From NCBI RefSeq assembly GCF_019303475.1, contig NZ_JABLSI010000004.1, positions 62,001-126,000 on the forward strand: a stretch of DNA of 64,000 nt, given 5' to 3'. A program made the position numbers and the translations under genes. Within the stretch, counting starts at the first letter, position 1, and each line of letters opens with the position of its first letter. Source of the stretch: Streptomyces sp. JJ38 (GTDB lineage Bacteria; Actinomycetota; Actinomycetes; Streptomycetales; Streptomycetaceae). Shown here piece by piece: positions 60,810 to 64,000 of this stretch. The notes under the pieces were generated by a model. That model saw only the letters and a program-made list of their open reading frames with translations, ran no database searches and was not told where the DNA came from.

Positions 60810-62161
60810 GCGGAGGTCCTCTCGATGAGTCGGCCGGTCTTGGCGATGGTGCGGCCGTGGTCGGTGATCTGCACGCCGCGCAGCCAGGCGGACCGGACCA
60901 CGCCGGACAGCGTCTTGCCCGCGTAGGCGGTGACCTGGTTGCGGTGGTGGAGCTCGGCCGGGTCCACGGTGAAGGTCTCGTCGGGCGCCAGGACGGCGAA
61001 GTCGGCGTCCCGTCCGGGGACGATGCCGCCCTTGGTGCCGTCCAGCCCGGCGAGGGCGGCGGGGGCGGCTGCCATCCAGCGGACGACGTCCTCGGGCCGG
61101 TGGCCGCGCCTGCGGGCCTCCGTCCACACCGCGGGCAGGCCGAGCTGGAGGGAGGAGATACCGCCCCAGGCCTGGCCGAAGTCGGCGACCTTCAGGTCGG
61201 CGGTGCAGGGCGAGTGGTCGGAGACGACGCAGTCGATCGTGCCGTCGGCCAGGCCGGCCCACAGCGCGTCCTGGTTCTCCCGCTCGCGGATGGGCGGGCA
61301 GCACTTGAACTCGGTGGCGCCGTCGGGCACCTCCTCGGCGGTGAGGGTGAGGAAGTGCGGGCAGGTCTCGACGGTGACCCGGACGCCGTCCCGCTTGGCG
61401 GCGGCGATCATCGGCAGCGCGTCGGAGGAGGACAGGTGCAGCACGTGCACCCGTGCGTCCAGCGTGCGGGCGAGGTCGATGAGCAGCGCGATGGCGTCGT
61501 TCTCGGCCGCGCGGGGACGGGAGGCGAGGAAGTCGGCGTAGCGCGGGCCGTGCGGCTGCGGAGCGCTGCCGAGGTGGCCCGGGTCCTCGGCGTGCACGAT
61601 GAGCAGACCGTCGAAGGCCGCGATCTCGGTGAGGGCGGCCTCCAGCCCGGCGGGGTCGAGCTCGGGGAACTCCTCCACGCCGGAGGGGGACAGGAAGCAC
61701 TTGAAGCCGAAGACTCCGGCCTCGTGCAGGGGGCGCAGCTCCTTGACGTTGCCGGGGATCGCGCCGCCCCAGAAGCCGGTGTCGACGTGCGCCTTGGGCC
61801 GGGCCACGTCCTGCTTGACCGCGAGGTTGGCCGCCGTGGTGGTGGGCGGCAGGCTGTTCAGCGGCATGTCGAGCAGCGTGGTGATGCCGCCGGCCGCGGC
61901 GGCCTGGGTGGCCGTCCAGAACCCCTCCCACTCGGTGCGCCCGGGGTCGTTGACGTGGACGTGGGTGTCCACGAGGCCGGGGAGCAGCATGTCGTCGCCG
62001 ACGTCGACGACCGTGGCGCCGGCCGGCGGCGGCGCGTCGTGCGGGAGCACGGCGGCGATCCGGCCGTCGGCGACGGCGACGGCCGCGGGGCCCGTCGTGT
62101 CGGGGGTGACGACGCGCGTCGAGCGCAGGACGAGGTCAGCATGGGGCGGGGTGGCGGCCAA
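60806..62161 (-). CDS. allB: Allantoinase
   Basis: A 451-residue amidohydrolase. Metal ligands are His67 and His69 ([10 protein letters not shown]), the expected carbamylated Lys154 ([11 protein letters not shown]), His190 (LIVHAED), a His in HVLHLSS and an Asp in VSDHSPC. It opens allantoin to allantoate. The start is TTG 62161 with GGAG seven bases upstream; no in-frame ATG is well placed. Palindromes 20-50 bases upstream and the divergent IclR gene indicate repression relieved by a purine-degradation intermediate, as known for AllR. Confidence 0.95.
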   Translation of the reverse strand: MAATPPHADLVLRSTRVVTPDTTGPAAVAVADGRIAAVLPHDAPPPAGATVVDVGDDMLLPGLVDTHVHVNDPGRTEWEGFWTATQAAAAGGITTLLDMPLNSLPPTTTAANLAVKQDVARPKAHVDTGFWGGAIPGNVKELRPLHEAGVFGFKCFLSPSGVEEFPELDPAGLEAALTEIAAFDGLLIVHAEDPGHLGSAPQPHGPRYADFLASRPRAAENDAIALLIDLARTLDARVHVLHLSSSDALPMIAAAKRDGVRVTVETCPHFLTLTAEEVPDGATEFKCCPPIRERENQDALWAGLADGTIDCVVSDHSPCTADLKVADFGQAWGGISSLQLGLPAVWTEARRRGHRPEDVVRWMAAAPAALAGLDGTKGGIVPGRDADFAVLAPDETFTVDPAELHHRNQVTAYAGKTLSGVVRSAWLRGVQITDHGRTIAKTGRLIERTSA

Positions 62162-62477
62162 CCGGCTCTCCTTCGTGGTTTTTCAACTTTCTGTTGAAGT
62201 CTTCACTTCCGGAGGAGTGGAGTCAAGGGCTGCTCGGGTCTCACGACTCCCCGGGGGACACCTTGGAGATTTCCACAAAATGGATAACCATTATCGCATG
62301 ACGGAACGTAGTTCCGCCCAGTGCGGACCCCGCGACGACCGGCCCCACCCTTGCGCGACACCCGGACAAACCCCCCTTGATCGGCGATAACCGCATGTGG
62401 CATGCCCCGCCGCCGCTCGGCGCCCGAGCCGCCGCGCCCGGTAGCATGCGCCCCATCCGGCCGAAAGGAAACGCGAC
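62162..62477. other. Divergent promoter region between allB and the IclR gene
   Basis: No gene lies here. The half near allB is unusually AT-rich and carries two overlapping palindromes (62182-62209). A third inverted repeat, GATAA/TTATC at 62283-62295, sits mid-region. The half near the regulator contains TAGCAT (about 62442) as a possible -10 element and AAAGGAAA as the regulator's ribosome binding site. Confidence 0.65.
62182..62209. promoter_or_regulatory. allR: Probable AllR operator pair
   Basis: TTCAAC-TTTCT-GTTGAA (62182-62198) is a perfect six-base inverted repeat, and GAAGT-CTTC-ACTTC (62196-62209) a second one overlapping it by three bases. They lie 21-48 bases upstream of allB. 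IclR-type repressors bind such AT-rich palindromes, and the divergent IclR protein is the expected ligand-responsive repressor. Confidence 0.65.
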
Positions 62478-63284
62478 GTGCCGCCGTCCGAGCGCAAGAC
62501 CACTTCCGCCCCCGCGGCCACCGGGGGCGTCCAGTCCCTCGAACGTGCCTTCGATCTGCTGGAGCGGATGGCCGACGCCGGGGGCGAGGTCGGACTGAGC
62601 GAGCTGTCCGGCAGCAGCGGCCTGCCCCTGCCGACCATCCACCGCCTCATGCGGACCCTGGTCGCCTGCGGCTACGTCCGGCAGCAGCCCAACCGCCGCT
62701 ACGCCCTCGGCCCCCGGCTCATCAGGCTCGGCGAGAGCGCGTCCCGGCTGCTGGGCACCTGGGCCCGGCCCTACCTCGCCCGCCTCGTGGAGGAGACCGG
62801 CGAGACGGCGAACATGGCCCTCCTGGACGGCGACGAGGTGGTGTACGTCGCCCAGGTCCCCTCCCGGCACTCCATGCGCATGTTCACCGAGGTCGGCCGC
62901 CGCGTCCTGCCGCACTCGACGGGCGTGGGCAAGGCCCTCCTGGTCGGCCACGAGCCCGAGGACGTGCGCGCCCTGCTCGGCCGCACCGGCATGCCCGCCG
63001 CCACCGAGCGCACCATCACGACCCCCGAGGGCTTCCTGGAGGCCCTGGAACTGACCCGCAAGCGCGGCTACGCCCTCGACGACAACGAGCAGGAGATCGG
63101 CGTCCGCTGCATCGCCGTCCCCGTGCCGGACTCCCCCACCTCCGCCGCGATCTCCATCTCCGGCCCCGCGGGCCGGGTCACCGACACGGCGACGACCACG
63201 ATCGTGCCGCTGCTCCAGGAGGTCGCCCGGGAGCTCTCGGACGCGCTGGCCAGCACCGCGCCCGTCAACGGCAACGGCGGCTGA
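62478..63284 (+). CDS. allR: IclR-family repressor of allantoin catabolism
   Basis: A 268-residue IclR regulator. The winged helix-turn-helix occupies residues 15-75 (SLERAFDLLERMA, LPLPTIHRLMRTLVACGY) and the ligand domain about 85-255, with VYVAQVPSRHSMRMFTEVGRR, LPHSTGVGKALL and IGVRCIAVPV. Streptomyces AllR represses allantoin degradation genes and releases DNA in response to a pathway compound. GTG 62478 has AAAGGAAA upstream. It is divergent from allB-alc. Confidence 0.92.
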   Translation: MPPSERKTTSAPAATGGVQSLERAFDLLERMADAGGEVGLSELSGSSGLPLPTIHRLMRTLVACGYVRQQPNRRYALGPRLIRLGESASRLLGTWARPYLARLVEETGETANMALLDGDEVVYVAQVPSRHSMRMFTEVGRRVLPHSTGVGKALLVGHEPEDVRALLGRTGMPAATERTITTPEGFLEALELTRKRGYALDDNEQEIGVRCIAVPVPDSPTSAAISISGPAGRVTDTATTTIVPLLQEVARELSDALASTAPVNGNGG

Positions 63285-63286
63285 CC

Positions 63287-63622
63287 TCAGCGCCGCCGCA
63301 CCGGCTCGCCGAACAGGAGGACGGCCTCGCGCAGCTCCCGCACGGCGTCGGCCAGCGCGCTGAGCGAACCGAGCGCCCCCACGACCTGCAGCAGCCCCTG
63401 CCGCAGCGCGGGCACGTCCACGGCGCCCTCCGCGGCCATGGCCTCCAGCCGGGCCAGCTGCTCGTCGGCGACCTCCCGGTCGGCCAGCCGCCCCGGGTGT
63501 GCCGCCAGCGCGCGGCGCGCCCGCACGACGGCTGACCGCAGGGCCGCGGTGCGTGGGTCCGCCGCCGCCGCGACGGTCTCGACGGGGTGCTGCTCGCGCT
63601 GCCGCACCGCTGCCGGTTCCAT
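63287..63622 (-). CDS. Small helical protein of unknown function (possibly DUF5955)
   Basis: A 111-residue, almost entirely helical protein with heptad-like hydrophobic spacing: TAALRSAVVRARRALAAHPG, REVADEQLARLEAMAAEG, LRQGLLQVVGALGSLSALADAVRELREAV. I associate it, without certainty, with a Streptomyces family of unknown function (DUF5955). GAGGCGA precedes ATG 63622. Its stop lies only two bases from the stop of the convergent IclR gene. Confidence 0.7.
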   Translation of the reverse strand: MEPAAVRQREQHPVETVAAAADPRTAALRSAVVRARRALAAHPGRLADREVADEQLARLEAMAAEGAVDVPALRQGLLQVVGALGSLSALADAVRELREAVLLFGEPVRRR

Positions 63623-63793
63623 CCGATCGCCTCGCAACGTCTGTGCCCCCAGGCGGAAGCAGGCTGGACTGGCGCCCCCGCGGTGGTCGGACGCGGGAAG
63701 CGGGTGACCCAGTAAACGCCACTCTCCGCTCATCAGTCCATACGCAAAGCGAATTCCGGCCAGCGAACGGTGCGGTGGACGCGCCCCGCCGAG

Positions 63794-64000
63794 GTCAGAC
63801 CGCCGGCCGGCGGGCGAAGCAGAACAGGTGGTCCTCGGAGACGGCGCTCTCGGCCGCGGGCCGGAACGACGTCTCGGCGTGGTGCAGGACCTCCAGCCCC
63901 GCGTGCTCCAGCCGCCGCAGGTACTCCTCCGTGGGGTAGCTGGTGACGGAGACCGGGTGGTCCATGAAAACGATGTCGAGGCCCTCGACGTCCCCGGGGA
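63794..64000 (-). CDS. SAM-dependent methyltransferase, C-terminal part
   Basis: The last 68 codons of a gene that enters from the right edge. The sequence (GLDIVFMDHPVSVTSYPTEE, YLRRLEHAGLEVLHHAE, then SEDHLFCFARRP) is the typical end of class I methyltransferases, where a helix and two strands follow the SAM domain. The SAM-binding motif itself is outside the window, so the assignment rests on the tail only. Confidence 0.6.

Noticed and set aside
1..64000. Insertion sequences, prophage, CRISPR arrays, tRNA or rRNA genes
   Set aside because: I found no transposase or integrase protein, no regularly spaced repeats and no cloverleaf-like segment in the intergenic regions I read.

Overview
The window is very GC-rich, with strong third-position GC bias, frequent GTG starts, GGAGG-type ribosome binding sites, and several genes that look leaderless (a -10-like hexamer 6-8 bases before the start). 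Its gene content is that of a Streptomyces chromosome: an ethylmalonyl-CoA pathway operon next to psd-pssA, an isorenieratene-type carotenoid cluster with LitR/LitS-like regulators, an AllR-type allantoin locus, SpoIIE/DUF574 genes and a streptogrisin-like protease. I see no transposase, phage gene, tRNA, rRNA or CRISPR array.

Layout. 1-5.2 kb: a truncated FAD oxidoreductase diverges from a molybdopterin oxidoreductase, followed by a fasciclin lipoprotein, the neighbourhood seen at mycobacterial sigK loci. The two divergent genes carry matching CAATCC-N15-CCGAAT promoters. A LysR regulator and a secreted serine protease follow. 5.3-9.6 kb: pterin carbinolamine dehydratase, a metallo-hydrolase and a PLP-fold protein with no catalytic lysine, then a methyltransferase behind an AT-rich palindrome and a CBS-domain protein. 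9.7-13.9 kb: a three-peptidase operon (DppA-type D-aminopeptidase, M20, S9). 14-18.8 kb: methyltransferase, PAS-GAF-SpoIIE-HATPase phosphatase, DUF574 methyltransferase and an SRPBCC protein. 18.9-22.5 kb: an Rv2578c-type radical SAM gene behind an SOS box, a hydrolase with a 20-bp palindrome upstream, a GNAT acetyltransferase and a HEAT-repeat protein.

22.9-33.9 kb holds acetyl-CoA assimilation: a two-domain 3-hydroxyacyl-CoA dehydrogenase, a TetR regulator, then ccr-ecm-mcl-mch-mcd in tight order, followed by psd and pssA for phosphatidylethanolamine synthesis. 34-42.9 kb is mixed metabolism: glycerate kinase, BCCT transporter, a phytoene-desaturase-like flavoprotein, an inositol-phosphatase-like enzyme, exonuclease III, a UlaG-like hydrolase and small unknown proteins.

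43.4-57.8 kb is the carotenoid and light-response region. crtE-crtI-crtB and a Rieske protein run rightward. SDR-crtY-crtT-crtU run leftward and meet them at a shared terminator. Further right lie a flavoprotein, a LitR/CarH-like MerR regulator and, divergent from it, an ECF sigma factor followed by a DUF4397 surface protein, a class F-like sortase and a zinc-finger anti-sigma candidate. A 34-bp imperfect palindrome separates regulator and sigma factor. The predicted logic is light (or cobalamin state) acting on LitR, then the sigma factor, then carotenoid genes.

57.7-64 kb: a membrane-anchored unknown protein, a ROK glucokinase-like gene, allantoicase and allantoinase in one operon opposed to an IclR regulator, with palindromes between them, a small unknown protein and the 3' end of a methyltransferase gene.

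Start codons were chosen from ribosome binding sites or promoter geometry. Functions rest on motif and family recognition by eye, without database searches.
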